Notes under the pieces: model-generated
Told to the model about the DNA's origin: nothing
Databases searched by the model: none
Seen by the model: the letters and a program-made list of their open reading frames with translations, nothing else
Translations under genes and position numbers: made by a program
NCBI GenBank assembly: GCA_905236315.1
Contig: CAJOPO010000175.1
Location: forward strand, 1-6,318
Direction of reading: 5' to 3'
DNA: 6,318 nt
Source of the DNA: an uncultured Treponema sp.
Lineage (GTDB): Bacteria; Spirochaetota; Spirochaetia; Treponematales; Treponemataceae
In this document: one piece after another, positions 5,447 through 6,318 of the stretch
How positions within the stretch are numbered: position 1 is the stretch's first letter
How the letters are laid out: each line of letters begins with the position of its first letter

Positions 5447-6318
5447 ATGTATATTCTGCAAGCTGTTATTCATGAAACAATCTGGGGCGGAAAGCGTATA
5501 CTGCACAATGAGGATGGCAAAAAGATTGGGCATTTGTATATGGTAAATGGACACAAAGATTTGTCTAATACCGTCCTAAACGGTAAATATAAGGGCTGCA
5601 CATTGCATGATGTGTTTTTGAAAGAGAAATCCGACTGGGGCCTTGATAATTATGAAGAGTTCCCTTTAACAATCGCCCTAGTTGACGCTACAGAAAACCT
5701 TAGTATTCAAGTGCATCCTGATGATAAAACGGCAGAGAGGCTAGAGCATAAAAAGATTGGTAAAAAGGAATCTTGGCTCTTTTTGCAAGCCCCCAAAAGC
5801 GGCTGGATTTATGCAGGCAGCAAGTGTAATACAAGCGCAGAGATAAAGAAAGCCATAGACGAAGACCGCACAGAAAGCATAGTAGAAAGGCTAAACGTTA
5901 AGCAAAACGATTATGTCTGCATAAGCGCGGGAACACTCCACGCTATGACAGCAGGTAGCCTTGTATACGAAATCGAATATGGTAGTGATTTTACCTATCG
6001 CTTTTATGATTACAAAAGGCTTGACCCCACAGGCAAAGAACGAACGCTACACGTTGCAAAGGCACTAGAAGCCGTGCTACCCACCCTAAAGCCAAAAGTC
6101 GCGGAATGTAAGAAAGATATTCCCTGCACAGAAGATGTATATTCCGTTTTGCGCACAGACATTTCTAAAGGCTACACAAACTCTTCTTCAGAAATAGAAT
6201 GTATTTCTATATTAAACGGCTCTTCTGTAATAGAAGGAATATCTGTTTCTTACGGCATGTCTTTAATCCTTTTGCAAGGGGAAAGCATAGAGCCAAGCTC
6301 TTTTAACGATGTAATAAT
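5447..6318 (+). CDS. manA: class I mannose-6-phosphate isomerase, 3' end beyond the window
   Basis: The frame is open from ATG 5447 to the window edge, giving 290 residues. The short bacterial form of this enzyme is about 310-320 residues, so only the last few tens are missing. It interconverts fructose-6-P and mannose-6-P. ETIWGG (10-15) is the usual opening. The zinc ligands expected for the cupin fold are Gln88 and His90 in QVHPDD (88-93), Glu108 in KESW, and His165 in AGTLHA. Arg185 follows SDFTYR. The start lies one base after the kdsA stop, with AGAGG at 5433-5437 as ribosome binding site. In this context it could supply mannose-6-P for GDP-mannose, or as an aldose phosphate for a sugar acid. 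The latter is inference. Confidence 0.9.
   Translation, partial: MYILQAVIHETIWGGKRILHNEDGKKIGHLYMVNGHKDLSNTVLNGKYKGCTLHDVFLKEKSDWGLDNYEEFPLTIALVDATENLSIQVHPDDKTAERLEHKKIGKKESWLFLQAPKSGWIYAGSKCNTSAEIKKAIDEDRTESIVERLNVKQNDYVCISAGTLHAMTAGSLVYEIEYGSDFTYRFYDYKRLDPTGKERTLHVAKALEAVLPTLKPKVAECKKDIPCTEDVYSVLRTDISKGYTNSSSEIECISILNGSSVIEGISVSYGMSLILLQGESIEPSSFNDVI

Overview
The window is an AT-rich, plus-strand run of sugar-acid biosynthesis genes, probably from a surface-polysaccharide (capsule or LPS/LOS) locus. Long poly-G tracts inside genes, AT-rich protein-coding DNA and Cys-type (metal-dependent) KDO-8-phosphate synthases all fit Campylobacterota. My best guess is an enterohepatic Helicobacter-like species. 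This rests on style of sequence, not on a marker gene.

Layout. Positions 1-101 hold no gene but carry two perfect inverted repeats in tandem (2-34 and 52-79), followed by a ribosome binding site. At 102-1895 lies a single-chain fusion of KdsA (KDO-8-P synthase) and KdsD/KpsF (arabinose-5-phosphate isomerase with SIS and two CBS domains). It ends in a 10-G tract. At 1896-2087 is a non-coding spacer of four degenerate 24-nt tandem units that run into a terminator-like hairpin. At 2088-2747 is a CMP-sugar synthetase of the NeuA/KdsB type, and at 2750-4576 an HMG-CoA-lyase-like aldolase with an extra C-terminal domain; its tail is entered through a 9-G tract. At 4612-5445 is a second, diverged KdsA. 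At 5447-6318 is a class I mannose-6-phosphate isomerase that runs off the window.

How the genes fit together. KdsD makes arabinose-5-P from ribulose-5-P, KdsA condenses it with phosphoenolpyruvate to KDO-8-P, and a cytidylyltransferase activates the free sugar acid as a CMP-sugar. The 8-phosphate phosphatase (KdsC type) is not in the window. A second KdsA with changes near the substrate site, an aldolase, and a mannose-6-P isomerase go beyond plain KDO synthesis. They suggest, as inference only, a modified or alternative 3-deoxy-ulosonic acid.

The most striking signal is a 37-38 nt element present twice (1866-1903 and 4364-4400). It consists of AATGC, two bases, 9 or 10 Gs, then TACAACAGTATAGT-R-TAATTA. 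It sits at the 3' end of two unrelated genes and is entered in the same reading frame both times. Copies with 10 or 11 Gs give a stop within ten codons after the tract; 9 Gs gives a long read-through. At the first copy, loss of one G would carry ribosomes through the terminator-like hairpin to a stop (TAATG) that overlaps the cytidylyltransferase start. That would be a possible phase-variable switch of downstream expression.
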